From: Pseudomonas lijiangensis
Lineage (GTDB): Bacteria > Pseudomonadota > Gammaproteobacteria > Pseudomonadales > Pseudomonadaceae
Length of the DNA: 64,000 bases
Direction of reading: 5' to 3'
Assembly: GCF_018968705.1 (NCBI RefSeq)
Contig: NZ_CP076668.1
Coordinates: 372,001-436,000, forward strand
Positions within the stretch are counted from its first letter, which is position 1, and every line of letters begins with the position of its first letter. A program made the translations under genes and the position numbers. Positions 7,861-17,690 of this stretch are shown here, piece after piece. The notes beneath the pieces are model-generated. The model saw only the letters and a list, made by a program, of their open reading frames with translations, searched no databases and was not told where the DNA came from.

Positions 7861-8505
7861 CTAGAAAAAAGGCAGGATGCTGCTTTCTTCTTCGGGCTTG
7901 TCCTTGATCGGGCACTCGGGACGTACACCGTACTCGGGAAGCTGGCAGGGGTTGGCTTTGCGTTTTTGCGCCAGTGAGGTGCGCAGCATGTGGAAGGGCT
8001 GGTTGGGTGTTTTTTCCAGCACGCGGTCGTACTCATCGACTATCTCGACCGATAGCTGGTGCGTACCCCGATCAATATTGCTCAGCGGGATGACCGGGCT
8101 ACGCCCTGGCTGGCCTGCGAGTTGGCCATCCAGAAACAGGCGATAGTTGTGGCCGGGCTGCAGAGCCGGTTCGCTGGTGACGGTTACGATGACGTCGCCG
8201 CTGGTGCTGCGTACTGTTCCGTCCGGCTCGGGGACCAGCACCCGCAGCAGTTGATAGCGAAATATCGACTTGGCCTTGGGTTTTGCGGGTGCTGCCTGAT
8301 AGGTGCGGGCAGGTGGTGTGCCCGTCATGTTGTTGCTGGGCGGTATCTCCACGCGCTTGGCATTCTTGCGCGGCTGATCGGTGAATACCCGGTTGCCGTT
8401 GGCATCGATGTAGGTATAGACGTCAGCGGCTGATGGCAAGGCTGCCAGCAGCAACAGGCACATCAGCAGGCCATGGAGCAGGTGTCGTTCAGGGCCGGTT
8501 GACAT
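7861..8505 (-). CDS. DUF4124-domain secreted protein
   Basis: A 214-residue exported protein of unknown function. After an N-terminal hydrophobic segment (LLMCLLLLAALPSAA), the DUF4124 signature VYTYIDANGNRVFTDQP follows directly. The C-terminal half (about residues 85-190) looks like a beta-rich domain with GHNYRLFLDGQLAGQP and IDRGTHQLSVEIVD, resembling a carbohydrate- or peptidoglycan-associated Ig-like fold. The chosen ATG overlaps the end of the upstream paralogue by 17 bases. DUF4124 proteins are often found beside glnA and ntrBC in Pseudomonas, but no role is established. Confidence 0.8.
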   Translation of the reverse strand: MSTGPERHLLHGLLMCLLLLAALPSAADVYTYIDANGNRVFTDQPRKNAKRVEIPPSNNMTGTPPARTYQAAPAKPKAKSIFRYQLLRVLVPEPDGTVRSTSGDVIVTVTSEPALQPGHNYRLFLDGQLAGQPGRSPVIPLSNIDRGTHQLSVEIVDEYDRVLEKTPNQPFHMLRTSLAQKRKANPCQLPEYGVRPECPIKDKPEEESSILPFF

Positions 8506-9019
8506 GGACGCGCTGCACGGTGAGGGTGATTGTCTGGCTTTGCTGGACGACACGTTGGGAGTCCAGCACCACGACCGCAAAACTGTGTTCACCCCGGTCG
8601 ATATTCACCACCTGAAGGCGAGGAATATTGGTGGGCGTTCCGTAAGGGTTGCCGTCCACCAGCAACTGGAGCTGGTGGCCGGGTCGCAGACGCGGTTGAA
8701 TCTTCACGCTCACCGTGAAGGTGCCGTCATTGGCGCGCAATGCTTCGTCTGTCGGCAGGTCGGTCAGTTCCAGTGTGCTGTATGCGTCCCGAGGCTGTGT
8801 CTGTGTGCTCGTCGGTGGTGCTGCGGTGTTCATGGCCGGTGTCGCGGGAACCCGGGTTTCCACGCTGTTGAGTGGCGGCAACTCTACGACCTCGGTCTTG
8901 ATGCCGTTGGGCGGCTGATTGCTGTATGCGGTATTGCCATTCGCATCGGTGTACTTATAGATCTGCGCCGCAGCAGGCAGGCTGATCAATAGGAACAGGC
9001 AGATGAGGCTTTGGCGCAT
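8489..9019 (-). CDS. DUF4124-domain secreted protein (paralogue)
   Basis: A 176-residue exported protein with a signal peptide (LICLFLLISLPAAA), then IYKYTDANGNTAYSNQPP, the DUF4124 core. Its C-terminal half has GHQLQLLVDGNPYG and IDRGEHSFAVVVLDSQ, matching the second half of the next gene domain for domain. The two are therefore a tandem duplication. The open frame extends far upstream, but the ATG at 9019 is the one in front of a signal peptide. Its last 17 bases overlap the next gene, which suggests translational coupling. Confidence 0.8.
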   Translation of the reverse strand: MRQSLICLFLLISLPAAAQIYKYTDANGNTAYSNQPPNGIKTEVVELPPLNSVETRVPATPAMNTAAPPTSTQTQPRDAYSTLELTDLPTDEALRANDGTFTVSVKIQPRLRPGHQLQLLVDGNPYGTPTNIPRLQVVNIDRGEHSFAVVVLDSQRVVQQSQTITLTVQRVHVNRP

Positions 9020-9080
9020 GAGGCTCTCGGCAGCAAAGGGAAGGTCGTCAGCATAGAACACTTCGGTCGGGCGGTCAGGC

Positions 9081-9638
9081 TTACAGTTTCGCCGCACACA
9101 GATCGGTGGTGGCAAGTACCAGTGCCTGATCGTGAATCGGGTCGGTGCGGTGATGCTTGAGTGCGGCATCCAGCAGTGTCCGACAGTCGTCCGAGGAGCG
9201 GACCGGCTGGAAGTCGGCATAGGCGCGCAGCAATTCGGTCTGCAGTCGATCCAGTCTGGGGCGGATGTCGTCGACCAGACTCTGGCGTTCGGTATCGGGT
9301 GCCTTGCCTGCCGTATGCCACTGTTCAAGCAGGGCGTTCTGCACACGTTTGTTGGCCTCTATCTGGGCGCGGAACAGTCGTTGAACGTCGTCGGGATCGA
9401 GTTTGAATTCGGCTGCACGGGCCTGGGCTGCACTGATGACCTGCTGCTCGCGAGGCGGATCTTCGACAGCCTTGCCACTGTCCCATTTGCTCAGGGCAAC
9501 CTGATCGGCAATGGTCAGGCGTTCGCTGATGGCTTGCAGCAAGGGTTCAAGGAGGGATGGTTGCTGTTCGGCGGCGAGAGCGATGCCGGGAGACATGCAC
9601 GTCAGAGTCAACAGCGAAGTGGCCAGAAGCAGGCGCAT
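9081..9638 (-). CDS. Secreted chorismate mutase (AroQ gamma class)
   Basis: A 185-residue protein with a signal peptide (residues 1-22, ending LALA before AEQQ). An all-helical chorismate mutase domain follows: ISERLTIADQVALSKWDSGKAVEDPPREQQVI carries the substrate-binding arginine, lysine and the DPxRE motif. The extra C-terminal helices and the late cysteine pair (C in SSDDC and TTDLC) fit the exported gamma type known as *AroQ in P. aeruginosa. It converts chorismate to prephenate, presumably in the periplasm. It is followed by the DUF4124 pair on the same strand, with a 61-base gap. The biological purpose of a periplasmic mutase is unsettled. Confidence 0.85.
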   Translation of the reverse strand: MRLLLATSLLTLTCMSPGIALAAEQQPSLLEPLLQAISERLTIADQVALSKWDSGKAVEDPPREQQVISAAQARAAEFKLDPDDVQRLFRAQIEANKRVQNALLEQWHTAGKAPDTERQSLVDDIRPRLDRLQTELLRAYADFQPVRSSDDCRTLLDAALKHHRTDPIHDQALVLATTDLCAAKL

Positions 9639-9725
9639 GGCGGTTCCATCTCGAATCGGTGGGTGGAGCGCAGATTTAACTCCAGGTCATCGACCAGAGC
9701 CAGTGGCAATACGAGGCATGGTCGT

Positions 9726-10148
9726 TTAGCGGGATAGCGGTGTTCCAGCAGCTCCAGCATAGAACACAACGAGTTCGACCGGTGTATTGCCGGTCTTCCC
9801 CCGGTGAATGATGTCCACCATTTCGGCCAGAGTGTCACCTGCTTTGATGCGAATGGACTTGCCTCCTTCCTTTGCCTCGACCGTGAGTTCGCCGGAAAGG
9901 ACGTAGGCGGCGTTTGGAACGGGGTGCTGGTGCCATTTCAGCGTGCTGTTCGCCGGGATGCTGATCTTGAGAATGCTCAGTTCCGGCTGGCCTTCGGGAT
10001 AAGCCTTGTAGGGCGTTCCATCCCATGACTGGGTGGCTTCGAGCAATATCTGGGATGTGGGCTGGTTTGTGCCCTGCATGTTTTTGTCAGCGAAAGCCAT
10101 ATTGCCCAATAACAGGCTGGCGACGACCAGCAGGATGTTGATGTCCAT
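9726..10148 (-). CDS. Exported cupin-domain protein
   Basis: A 140-residue protein with a short signal peptide (INILLVVASLLLGNMAFA) and a single cupin barrel. The cupin motif 1 is visible as WHQHPVPNAAYVLSGELTVE and motif 2 as AGDTLAEMVDIIHRGKTGNTP, with histidines that could hold a metal. The open frame reaches 10202, but the ATG at 10148 precedes the signal peptide behind a GGGGGT. Such small periplasmic cupins have no assigned substrate. It stands alone, between glnA and the chorismate mutase. Confidence 0.75.
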   Translation of the reverse strand: MDINILLVVASLLLGNMAFADKNMQGTNQPTSQILLEATQSWDGTPYKAYPEGQPELSILKISIPANSTLKWHQHPVPNAAYVLSGELTVEAKEGGKSIRIKAGDTLAEMVDIIHRGKTGNTPVELVVFYAGAAGTPLSR

Positions 10149-10260
10149 GTAACCCCCGGTTTTGCGATTGATTGATCTCAAGGCGAAACGCAAGAATTCC
10201 AAAAAGCTCAGGCAGCAAGGTGCTAACTATTTACTACATGCCAGTAAAAGCGCGGGCATG

Positions 10261-10284
10261 AAAAAGGCCTCCCGAAGGAGGCCT
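10261..10284 (-). terminator. Rho-independent terminator of glnA
   Basis: On the minus strand, a perfect 8-base stem AGGCCTCC/GGAGGCCT with a four-base loop is followed by five T. It lies 32 bases past the glnA stop codon. Confidence 0.85.
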
Positions 10285-10315
10285 CATTTACGCCATTACC
10301 GCTGGCGCGACTGGA

Positions 10316-11722
10316 TCAGCAGCTGTAGTACAGCTCGTATTCCAGTGGGTGTACGAAAGTACGTACCTTGATTTCTTCTTCGCTTTTCAGCTCGATGTAA
10401 GCGTCGATGAAATCGTCGCTGAAAACGCCGCCTTTGGTCAGGAACGCACGACCTTTGTCCAGCTCTTCCAGGGCTTCTTTCAGGCTGCCGCAAACTTGTG
10501 GAATGCCTTTGGCCTCTTCTGGCGGCAGGTCATACAGGTTTTTGTCAGCTGCATCGCCAGGGTGGATCTTGTTCTGGATGCCGTCCAGGCCAGCCATCAA
10601 CAGTGCAGCGAACGCCAGGTACGGGTTGGCTGCCGGATCCGGGAAGCGGGCTTCGATACGACGGCCACGTGGGCTGGAGACGTAAGGAATACGGATCGAA
10701 GCGGAACGGTTACGAGCCGAGTAGGCCAGCATGACCGGAGCTTCGAAGCCCGGGACCAGACGTTTGTAGGAGTTGGTCGAAGGGTTGGTGAAGCCGTTCA
10801 GAGCCTTACCGTGCTTGATGATACCGCCGATGAAGTACAGAGCGGTGTCGGACAGGCCGGCATAGCCTTCGCCTGCGAAGGTGTTCTTGCCATCTTTGGC
10901 GATGGACATGTGAACGTGCATACCCGAACCGTTATCGCCGTACAGAGGCTTGGGCATGAAGGTGGCGGTGCGACCGTAAGCGTCGGCAACGTTGTGCACG
11001 ACATACTTGAGGGTCTGAACTTCGTCAGCCTTGGCAACCAGGGTGTTGAACTTCACGCCGATTTCGTTCTGGCCGGCAGTTGCCACTTCGTGGTGGTGAA
11101 CTTCGACGACCTGACCCATTTCTTCCAGTGCGTTGCACATGGCAGTACGGATTTCGTGGTCGTGGTCGACCGGTGGAACCGGGAAGTAGCCGCCTTTGAT
11201 ACCTGGACGGTGGCCTTTGTTGCCGCCTTCCACGTCCTGGTCGGTCATCCACGAGCCTTGCTCGGAGAAGATCTTGAACATGGAGCCGGAGATGTCGGAC
11301 TTGTACTTGACCGAATCGAAGATGAAGAACTCTGGCTCCGGACCAACGAATACGGTGTCACCGATACCGGTGGACTTCAGGTATTCCTCGGCGCGGTGGG
11401 CGATGGCGCGTGGGTCGCGGTCATAGCCTTGCATGGTCGAAGGTTCGATGATGTCGCAGACCAGGATCAGGGTCGGCTCTTCGGTGAACGGGTCCAGAAC
11501 TGCGGAGCTGTCGTCCGGCAGCAGGATCATGTCGGAGGCTTCGATACCTTTCCAGCCTTCAATGGAGGAACCGTCGAACATCTTGCCGACTTCAAAGAAG
11601 TCGTCGTCCAGCGCATCGCGAGCTGGCATGGTGACGTGTTGCTGCTTGCCTTTGGTGTCAGTGAAGCGCAGATCAATCCATTTAACGTCATGATCTTTGA
11701 TGAGTTGAACCGACTTCGACAT
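10316..11722 (-). CDS. glnA: Glutamine synthetase type I
   Basis: A 468-residue GS I-beta enzyme making glutamine from glutamate, ammonia and ATP as a dodecamer. It has the N-terminal beta-grasp latch [13 protein letters not shown], the ATP loop [14 protein letters not shown], the glutamate-binding NRSASIRIP and the adenylylation-site tyrosine in [10 protein letters not shown] (about residue 397). The presence of that tyrosine implies control by GlnE adenylylation. Together with gltBD in this window it forms the GS/GOGAT pathway. Upstream sigma-54 and NtrC elements suggest nitrogen-limited induction. A terminator follows the stop codon. Confidence 0.98.
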   Translation of the reverse strand: MSKSVQLIKDHDVKWIDLRFTDTKGKQQHVTMPARDALDDDFFEVGKMFDGSSIEGWKGIEASDMILLPDDSSAVLDPFTEEPTLILVCDIIEPSTMQGYDRDPRAIAHRAEEYLKSTGIGDTVFVGPEPEFFIFDSVKYKSDISGSMFKIFSEQGSWMTDQDVEGGNKGHRPGIKGGYFPVPPVDHDHEIRTAMCNALEEMGQVVEVHHHEVATAGQNEIGVKFNTLVAKADEVQTLKYVVHNVADAYGRTATFMPKPLYGDNGSGMHVHMSIAKDGKNTFAGEGYAGLSDTALYFIGGIIKHGKALNGFTNPSTNSYKRLVPGFEAPVMLAYSARNRSASIRIPYVSSPRGRRIEARFPDPAANPYLAFAALLMAGLDGIQNKIHPGDAADKNLYDLPPEEAKGIPQVCGSLKEALEELDKGRAFLTKGGVFSDDFIDAYIELKSEEEIKVRTFVHPLEYELYYSC

Positions 11723-11822
11723 GGTGTCCTCCGGGTGGCTAGGGCCTGGTTATGGTTGTGGCCCCTTAAATTTGGGTGATGCCGGCGCAGATACTCTGCC
11801 AAGGCAACCTGCCTCACAAGGG

Positions 11823-11838
11823 AGCAAATTGCATGCCA
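11823..11838 (-). promoter_or_regulatory. Sigma-54 promoter of glnA
   Basis: The minus strand reads TGGCATGCAATTTGCT, which is one base off the consensus TGGCACG-N4-TTGCW and keeps GG and GC ten bases apart. It lies about 100 bases upstream of the glnA ATG and about 75 bases downstream of an NtrC dyad. Confidence 0.75.
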
Positions 11839-11911
11839 GTGCCCCGTGTTGGGTTTTTTGCCCCAAACAAGGCCTTTTCGGGGGCGAAAACGGATTTATC
11901 GGCAAAATGAC

Positions 11912-11926
11912 GCACTGTTATGGTGC
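11912..11926. promoter_or_regulatory. NtrC-type binding site upstream of glnA
   Basis: GCACT-GTTAT-GGTGC matches the NtrC dyad GCACC-N5-GGTGC at nine of ten positions. It is placed as an enhancer for the sigma-54 promoter at 11823-11838. Only one good copy is visible. Confidence 0.6.
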
Positions 11927-11983
11927 TTTAAAATGCCGAGGCGTGCCTTTTTAGTGCGCTGATGATTGGTAGTACGATAACTG

Positions 11984-12012
11984 GTTAAACCTTGAGCAAT
12001 TTCCGCTATAAT
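11984..12012 (+). promoter_or_regulatory. Candidate sigma-70 promoter of thiI
   Basis: A perfect TATAAT (12007-12012) lies 17 bases after a weak GTTAAA -35 (11984-11989), and 43 bases before the thiI start. Confidence 0.5.
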
Positions 12013-12054
12013 CCGCGCCCCCCTTTTTCGGCCGGCACCTCACGTACCGTTTCC

Positions 12055-13509
12055 ATGAAACTAATCGTCAAAGTTTTTCCTGAAATCACCATCAAAAGCC
12101 CGCCGGTGCGCAAGAAGTTCATCCGCCAGCTGGCCAAGAACATTCGTACCGTGCTCCGTGAACTGGACGCGGACATTGTCGTGGGTGGCGTATGGGACAA
12201 CCTTGAGGTCGAAACAAGGCTGACCGATCCAAAGGTCCTGCAGGGCATCACCGAGCGCCTGAGCTGCATGCCGGGCATCGCCAATTTCCTGCAGGTTGCC
12301 GAATACCCGCTGGGCGATCTGGATGACATCGTTGCCAAGTGCAAGATGCATTACGGCGACCTGCTGCCGGGCAAGATGTTTTCCGTGCGCTGCAAGCGTG
12401 CGGGGCGGCACGATTTCAGCTCCATGGACGTCGAGAAGTACGTCGGCAGCAAGTTGCGCCAGCAATGCAGCGCCGCCGGTATCGAGCTGCGCAAGCCCGA
12501 ACTCGTGGTGCGCATGGAAATTCGCGACCAGCGTCTGTTTGTCATTCATGACCAGCACACTGGCATGGGCGGTTATCCGCTGGGCGCGCTGGAACAGACG
12601 CTGGTACTGATGTCCGGTGGTTTCGACTCGACCGTGGCGGCCTACCAGATCATGCGTCGTGGCCTGATGGCGCATTTCTGCTTCTTCAATCTGGGTGGTC
12701 GTGCCCATGAGCTGGGCGTGATGGAAGTCGCTCACTTCATCTGGAAGAAGTACGGCAGCTCCCAGCGAGTGCTGTTTGTAAGCGTGCCTTTCGAGGAAGT
12801 TCTGGGAGAAATTCTGCAGAAAGTCGATAACAGTCATATGGGTGTAGTTTTGAAGCGTATGATGTTGCGCGCTGCCTCATCTGTTGCCGACCGTCTCGAA
12901 ATCGATGTGCTGGTGACGGGGGAAGCGATTTCGCAGGTGTCCAGCCAGACGCTGCCCAATCTGTCGGTCATCGACTCGGCCACCGACAAACTGGTGCTGC
13001 GACCGCTGATTGCCAGCCACAAGCAGGACATCGTCGATCTGGCGACTGAAATCGGCACGGCCGAATTCGCCCGGCACATGCCTGAATATTGCGGGGTGAT
13101 TTCGGTCAACCCCAAGACCAACGCCAAGCGTAATCGCGTTGAGTATGAAGAGAAGCAGTTCGACATGGCTGTTCTTGAGCGAGCGCTCGAACGTGCCAGG
13201 CTGGTGACCATTGATCGGGTGATCGACGATCTGAGCCAGAATGTCGAAATAGAAGAAGTCAGCCAGGCGCTGGCCGGTCAGGTCGTCATCGACATCCGTC
13301 ATCCGGATGCCCAGGAAGACCAGCCGCTGCAAGTGCCGGGCGTAGAGATACAGACGCTGCCGTTCTATGCATTGAACAGCCGCTTCAAGGAACTGGATAA
13401 CACGCGCCAGTACCTGTTGTATTGCGACAAAGGCGTCATGAGTCGCCTGCATGCTCACCATCTGCTCAGTGAGGGGCATGCCAATGTGCGCGTTTATCGA
13501 CCGAGCTAA
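12055..13509 (+). CDS. thiI: tRNA 4-thiouridine synthase / thiamine thiazole sulfurtransferase ThiI
   Basis: A 484-residue protein that moves sulfur to uridine 8 of tRNA and, in thiamine synthesis, to ThiS. Order of domains: a ferredoxin-like and THUMP RNA-binding region (residues 1-165), a PP-loop ATPase with [11 protein letters not shown] (about residues 184-194) and a C-terminal rhodanese domain with the persulfide cysteine in [10 protein letters not shown]. The length matches the long, rhodanese-bearing gamma-proteobacterial form. An in-frame upstream start at 11992 overlaps the promoter; [15 protein letters not shown] at 12055 is the conserved N terminus. It diverges from glnA. Confidence 0.97.
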   Translation: MKLIVKVFPEITIKSPPVRKKFIRQLAKNIRTVLRELDADIVVGGVWDNLEVETRLTDPKVLQGITERLSCMPGIANFLQVAEYPLGDLDDIVAKCKMHYGDLLPGKMFSVRCKRAGRHDFSSMDVEKYVGSKLRQQCSAAGIELRKPELVVRMEIRDQRLFVIHDQHTGMGGYPLGALEQTLVLMSGGFDSTVAAYQIMRRGLMAHFCFFNLGGRAHELGVMEVAHFIWKKYGSSQRVLFVSVPFEEVLGEILQKVDNSHMGVVLKRMMLRAASSVADRLEIDVLVTGEAISQVSSQTLPNLSVIDSATDKLVLRPLIASHKQDIVDLATEIGTAEFARHMPEYCGVISVNPKTNAKRNRVEYEEKQFDMAVLERALERARLVTIDRVIDDLSQNVEIEEVSQALAGQVVIDIRHPDAQEDQPLQVPGVEIQTLPFYALNSRFKELDNTRQYLLYCDKGVMSRLHAHHLLSEGHANVRVYRPS

Positions 13510-13649
13510 GTGCCCGGGGCTGTTTGCCTGTGGCTTGCGTCACCGGCCCCCCGACACCAGTCGTCAAGCCGTAACGGCTTTTGCCGACTCAATGTTAATT
13601 GCTGCCTGACAACAGTCAGCTCACCGAATCCTCTGATCGAGATACACAA

Positions 13650-15470
13650 GTGATCGAAAATCTACGTAACATCGCCATCATTGCTCACGTTGACCATGGC
13701 AAAACCACCCTGGTAGACAAACTGCTGCGTCAGTCCGGCACTCTGGAGCGTAACGAGCTCAACGACGAGCGCGTCATGGACTCCAACGACCAGGAGAAAG
13801 AGCGCGGTATTACCATTCTCGCGAAGAACACCGCGATCAACTGGAACGGCTACCACATCAACATCGTGGACACCCCGGGCCACGCCGACTTCGGCGGTGA
13901 AGTAGAGCGCGTGATGTCGATGGTCGACTCCGTTCTGCTGCTGGTTGACGCTCAAGACGGCCCTATGCCGCAAACCCGTTTCGTGACCAAGAAGGCTTTC
14001 GAAGCCGGCCTGCGTCCAATCGTGGTCATCAACAAGGTTGACCGTCCGGGCGCGCGTCCTGACTGGGTTCTGGACCAGATCTTCGACCTGTTCGACAACC
14101 TGGGTGCCACCGAAGAACAGCTGGACTTCAAAGTCGTCTACGCCTCGGCCCTGAACGGCATTGCCGGTCTGGACCACACCGAAATGGCTGAAGACATGAC
14201 CCCGCTGTACCAGTCGATCGTCGACAACGTACCTGCGCCGTCTGTTGACCGCGATGGTCCGTTCCAGATGCAGATCTCCGCTCTGGACTACAACAGCTTC
14301 CTGGGTGTTATCGGTGTTGGCCGTATCGCTCGTGGTCGCGTCAAGCCGAACACTCCGGTTGTCGCCATCGACACCGACGGCAAGAAGCGCAACGGCCGTA
14401 TCCTGAAGCTGATGGGTCACCACGGTCTGCACCGCATCGACGTTGAAGAAGCAGCTGCCGGCGACATCGTCTGCATCAGCGGCTTCGACGAGCTGTTCAT
14501 CTCCGACACCCTGTGTGATCCAAACACTGTCGAGGCGATGAAGCCTCTGACCGTTGACGAGCCAACCGTTGCCATGACCTTCCAGGTCAACGACTCGCCT
14601 TTCTGCGGTAAAGAAGGCAAGTTCGTCACCAGCCGTAACATCAAGGAACGTCTGGACAAAGAGCTGCTGTACAACGTTGCTCTGCGCGTTGAAGAAGGCG
14701 ACTCGGCTGACAAGTTCAAGGTTTCCGGCCGTGGTGAGCTGCACCTCTCGGTTCTGATCGAAACCATGCGTCGCGAAGGCTTCGAAATGGCCGTAGGTCG
14801 TCCGGAAGTGATCATCCGTCTGGTTGACGGCGTGAAACACGAACCGTACGAAAACGTCACCATCGACCTGCCGGAAGATGCACAAGGCGCGATCATGGAG
14901 CAAATGGGTCTGCGTAAAGGCGACCTGACCAACATGGTTCCGGATGGCAAGGGCCGTGTTCGCCTTGAGTACAACATCCCGGCTCGTGGCCTGATCGGTT
15001 TCCGTAACGAGTTCCTGACCCTGACCTCCGGTGCAGGCATCCTGACCTCGATCTTCGACCGTTACGACGTGATGAAGTCCGGCGACATGTCCGGTCGTCA
15101 GAACGGCGTTCTGGTTTCGGTTGAAACCGGCAAGGCACTGACCTACTCCCTGGAAACCCTGCAAGCGCGCGGCAAGCTGTTCGTTGAGCACGGTCAGGAA
15201 ATCTACAACGGTCAGATCGTTGGTCTGAACAGCCGTGACAACGACCTGGGCGTCAACCCTACCAAGGGCAAGAAGCTCGACAACATGCGTGCTTCGGGTA
15301 AAGACGAAACCATCGCTCTGGTTCCACCTGTTCGTTTCACTCTGGAACAGGCTCTGGAATTCATCCAGGACGACGAGCTGTGCGAAGTCACTCCAAAGTC
15401 GATCCGTCTTCGCAAGAAGATCCTCGACGAAAGCGAGCGTACCCGCGCTGCCAAGAAAGCCAAGGCTTGA
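13650..15470 (+). CDS. typA: Ribosome-associated translational GTPase TypA/BipA
   Basis: A 606-residue GTPase of the elongation-factor family needed for 50S maturation and stress responses. The G motifs are [20 protein letters not shown] and NKVDRPGAR. After the domain-2 barrel comes the C-terminal EF-G-like and TypA-specific region ending [18 protein letters not shown]. The GTG at 13650 gives the conserved N terminus [17 protein letters not shown]. The TTG 51 bases earlier is less likely. It ends before a strong terminator. Its codon use is strongly biased, as for highly expressed genes. Confidence 0.97.
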   Translation: MIENLRNIAIIAHVDHGKTTLVDKLLRQSGTLERNELNDERVMDSNDQEKERGITILAKNTAINWNGYHINIVDTPGHADFGGEVERVMSMVDSVLLLVDAQDGPMPQTRFVTKKAFEAGLRPIVVINKVDRPGARPDWVLDQIFDLFDNLGATEEQLDFKVVYASALNGIAGLDHTEMAEDMTPLYQSIVDNVPAPSVDRDGPFQMQISALDYNSFLGVIGVGRIARGRVKPNTPVVAIDTDGKKRNGRILKLMGHHGLHRIDVEEAAAGDIVCISGFDELFISDTLCDPNTVEAMKPLTVDEPTVAMTFQVNDSPFCGKEGKFVTSRNIKERLDKELLYNVALRVEEGDSADKFKVSGRGELHLSVLIETMRREGFEMAVGRPEVIIRLVDGVKHEPYENVTIDLPEDAQGAIMEQMGLRKGDLTNMVPDGKGRVRLEYNIPARGLIGFRNEFLTLTSGAGILTSIFDRYDVMKSGDMSGRQNGVLVSVETGKALTYSLETLQARGKLFVEHGQEIYNGQIVGLNSRDNDLGVNPTKGKKLDNMRASGKDETIALVPPVRFTLEQALEFIQDDELCEVTPKSIRLRKKILDESERTRAAKKAKA

Positions 15471-15493
15471 TATTTAGCCCCGGCTGAATGAAA

Positions 15494-15527
15494 ACGCCCC
15501 CGGTCGAAAGGCCGGGGGCGTTTTTTT
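15494..15527 (+). terminator. Rho-independent terminator of typA
   Basis: A 10-base perfect stem ACGCCCCCGG/CCGGGGGCGT with an eight-base loop is followed by seven T, 24 bases after the typA stop. Confidence 0.92.
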
Positions 15528-15551
15528 ATGTCTGGGTTTCACTGTACTGAG

Positions 15552-15683
15552 TAGGAGTGGATTCATCCGCGAAAGCGGTCCCGCGCAGTAATGTGTGGGA
15601 GGCAGCTTGCTGGCGACTGGACCGTGAAACTGGCAGATATGCTGCGTCTGTACGCTAAAGTCGCCAGCAAGCTGCCTCCCACA
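15552..15683. repeat. Intergenic repeats: short REP and perfect 24-base inverted repeat
   Basis: A short REP-like arm (GTAGGAGTGGATTCATCCGC, from 15551) is followed by a perfect 24-base inverted repeat: 15594-15617, beginning TGTGGGAGGCAGCTTGC, and 15660-15683, ending CTGCCTCCCACA, with a 42-base interior. A diverged single copy of the second arm recurs at 30852-30876. This is a dispersed intergenic family distinct from the CGCCGCCCGATTCGCT REPs. Confidence 0.75.
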
Positions 15684-15713
15684 AAGTGATTGATCAGCAT
15701 TACTCCTGGCGGA

Positions 15714-16169
15714 TCAGAACTTCAGGGGGACGCGGCCTGAGTTGGAGTTCAGGGCGCCGCTGTTCTGGCGCTCGACGGCCTTTGGCTTGTACGCGCAATA
15801 CCCAGGGCGCGGGCCGATCTTCGGGTGGTTGCGGCAGGTGTCCGGGCGCTTTTCATAGATGGTGCACAGGCGACTCTTGCGATCCAGATACAGGCAGTCG
15901 TTGTTGCTCATGCGCTGCAGGGTAAAGATCCCGGACTTCTGGTTGAAGCGCTCGACGATCCCTTCCTTCTGCAGGCGCTTGGCGATGTTCTTGGCGGGCT
16001 CGTCTTTCTCGAACTCGTCAACGATGCCGATGCGGATCAGATCCTTGATCTTCACTTCTACCGGCAAGGTGCAGCAGCTGGAAATACAGCCACCGCACAT
16101 ATGGCTGGAGTACTTGGCCCAGGTATCGAGACGGTCGATCTCTGCGGCTGCGATCAAGGTGGATTTCAT
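15714..16169 (-). CDS. YkgJ-family cysteine cluster protein
   Basis: A 151-residue protein of the YkgJ/UPF0153 family, predicted to bind a metal or iron-sulfur centre. Conserved cysteines are visible as MCGGCISSCC near residue 25, NDCLYLDRKSRLCTIYEKRPDTC and a final GYC. No biochemical role is established. It stands alone between two repeat-containing gaps and is convergent with typA. Confidence 0.85.
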   Translation of the reverse strand: MKSTLIAAAEIDRLDTWAKYSSHMCGGCISSCCTLPVEVKIKDLIRIGIVDEFEKDEPAKNIAKRLQKEGIVERFNQKSGIFTLQRMSNNDCLYLDRKSRLCTIYEKRPDTCRNHPKIGPRPGYCAYKPKAVERQNSGALNSNSGRVPLKF

Positions 16170-16304
16170 TTCGGTTCAGGCTTCCGGGTGTATCGGGCGC
16201 GCGATCATACCGGGGCTTGCGGGTTTAGCGTAGGCAAAAATGAGTGAAGCGACTGCCGGTGCCCCTCTTGAGTGATGGTAGGAGGGGCCTTGGTCGCGAT
16301 GGCA

Positions 16305-17690
16305 TCATACGATCCGTGAGTTGGCCAGGTTTTCGATCTGCTCCTGCCGCTCGGCCTGGCTCAGTTTTGCGCCGGGATTGAGCGATGACCATTGCGGATG
16401 TGCCCGCGCCTTGTGCACGGCATCGGGAAGTTTACCTTCGCGCCAGGCCTTATCCTGAGGCTCGCTCACTTCGATGCTGTCCATCGCCGCATGGCCCCTC
16501 ACGTCCAGCGCCTGCAACAGGTGTTGCTGTCGAAGTACAAGCAGTCGCAGCACTGCATCGTCTACGGTCAGTTCCCGTTGCCCCTTGAGTTTGCCCAGCA
16601 ACCGCCCGCCATAACTGCGGGCCGTTTGCAGTGCGCCGCCCGCAATGGCGCCGACCAGTGCCGCGGCGCCCAGAGTGATGCCGCCGACCAGCAGATCGAC
16701 GCCGGCTCCGGCCGCAGCACCTGCCGCCACGCCGCCGCCGACACGTACGCCCAGTTGCTTGAGGGTTTCAGGGTTGAACAGGTCGTCGCCCCAGCGACCA
16801 TCCAGTAACGGCAAGTCGGCCGCCGAGGCGTCCTGTGTGCGAAAGGCATACAGCTTGAGCAGCGCTTCGACGCAACGTTGTTCACGCTGGCGAATGGCTT
16901 TGCGCAGTTCCTCGATAGCCTTCTGTTCCTGCTGTGCATCGGTGTCCACGCTGCGCCGACAGGCTGCGCAGTCAATCAGCATCTCTGCAATCAGCCGTGC
17001 GGCGCTGTGTCGTCGGGCCTTGCGCTGGGCCTGTTGGTCTTCGATCAGGCGCTCCAGTTGCGGGCGGGCGCTTTCCATCATCAGCGCCAGGCTTTCATAA
17101 AGCCGACGCTCGCCATCCTCCGGTGGTGCCACGCTGTCGAAGCGCACCAGCGCATGAAGGCCAAGACGCGAAAGCGCTTCGCGCCAGTCCGGCTCTCGCT
17201 GTTGCGGGCTGCTGACGAAATTCAGTACCGGCAGCAACGGTTTGCCACAGCTTGCCAGTACCGCCAGTTCATCACGGTATTTGGACAGAATCGGTTCGCG
17301 GGCATCGATCACGTACAGGCCAGCGTCCGAGTCGAGCAACTGACGCAATACCTTGGCCTCCTGCTCGAAGCGCTGGCGTGCCTCGCTGCTCTCCAGAAAA
17401 CGCGCCAGTCGCGCCGGGCCGTCCAGTCGTTCGCCGGGGCGATCCAGACGCTCAAGGTAGTCGAGCAGAGCAATGGCATCTTCCAGGCCCGGCGTATCGT
17501 AAAGCTCAAGCAGAGCCTGACCTTCGACCGACAGGCGCGCACCTTCTACATGGCGTGTGGTGCTGGGGCGATGGGAGACTTCCCCGAAACCGATATCACG
17601 GGTCAGGGTGCGCAACAGCGACGTCTTGCCGACATTGGTATGGCCCACGACCGCCAGCTTGAGTGCGCGAGGTGTGTTCAGCTCAGTCAT
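16305..17690 (-). CDS. GTPase with DUF3482 domain, membrane-associated
   Basis: A 461-residue protein. The N-terminal TrmE/Era-like G domain shows G1 GHTNVGKTS (residues 16-24), a G2 threonine in RPSTTRHVEG and G3 DTPGLED. The usual NKxD is replaced by LNFVSS, so nucleotide specificity may be relaxed. The C-terminal DUF3482 region has a glycine/alanine-rich hydrophobic stretch (about residues 315-360), suggesting membrane contact, as in dynamin-like or bacterial Era-family scaffolds. It overlaps the upstream DUF2868 gene by eight bases, and the two always make sense as a pair. Function unknown. Confidence 0.85.
   Translation of the reverse strand: MTELNTPRALKLAVVGHTNVGKTSLLRTLTRDIGFGEVSHRPSTTRHVEGARLSVEGQALLELYDTPGLEDAIALLDYLERLDRPGERLDGPARLARFLESSEARQRFEQEAKVLRQLLDSDAGLYVIDAREPILSKYRDELAVLASCGKPLLPVLNFVSSPQQREPDWREALSRLGLHALVRFDSVAPPEDGERRLYESLALMMESARPQLERLIEDQQAQRKARRHSAARLIAEMLIDCAACRRSVDTDAQQEQKAIEELRKAIRQREQRCVEALLKLYAFRTQDASAADLPLLDGRWGDDLFNPETLKQLGVRVGGGVAAGAAAGAGVDLLVGGITLGAAALVGAIAGGALQTARSYGGRLLGKLKGQRELTVDDAVLRLLVLRQQHLLQALDVRGHAAMDSIEVSEPQDKAWREGKLPDAVHKARAHPQWSSLNPGAKLSQAERQEQIENLANSRIV

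Larger units (their letters stand above)
11723..12054. other. Divergent glnA-thiI intergenic region
   Basis: A gap of 332 bases without a gene. It carries a sigma-54 promoter and an NtrC site directed at glnA, and a sigma-70-like promoter directed at thiI. No further structure was recognised. Confidence 0.6.

Noticed and set aside
13662..15191. Open frame of 509 codons antisense to typA
   Set aside because: It is a shadow of the highly biased typA codon use, with no family resemblance.
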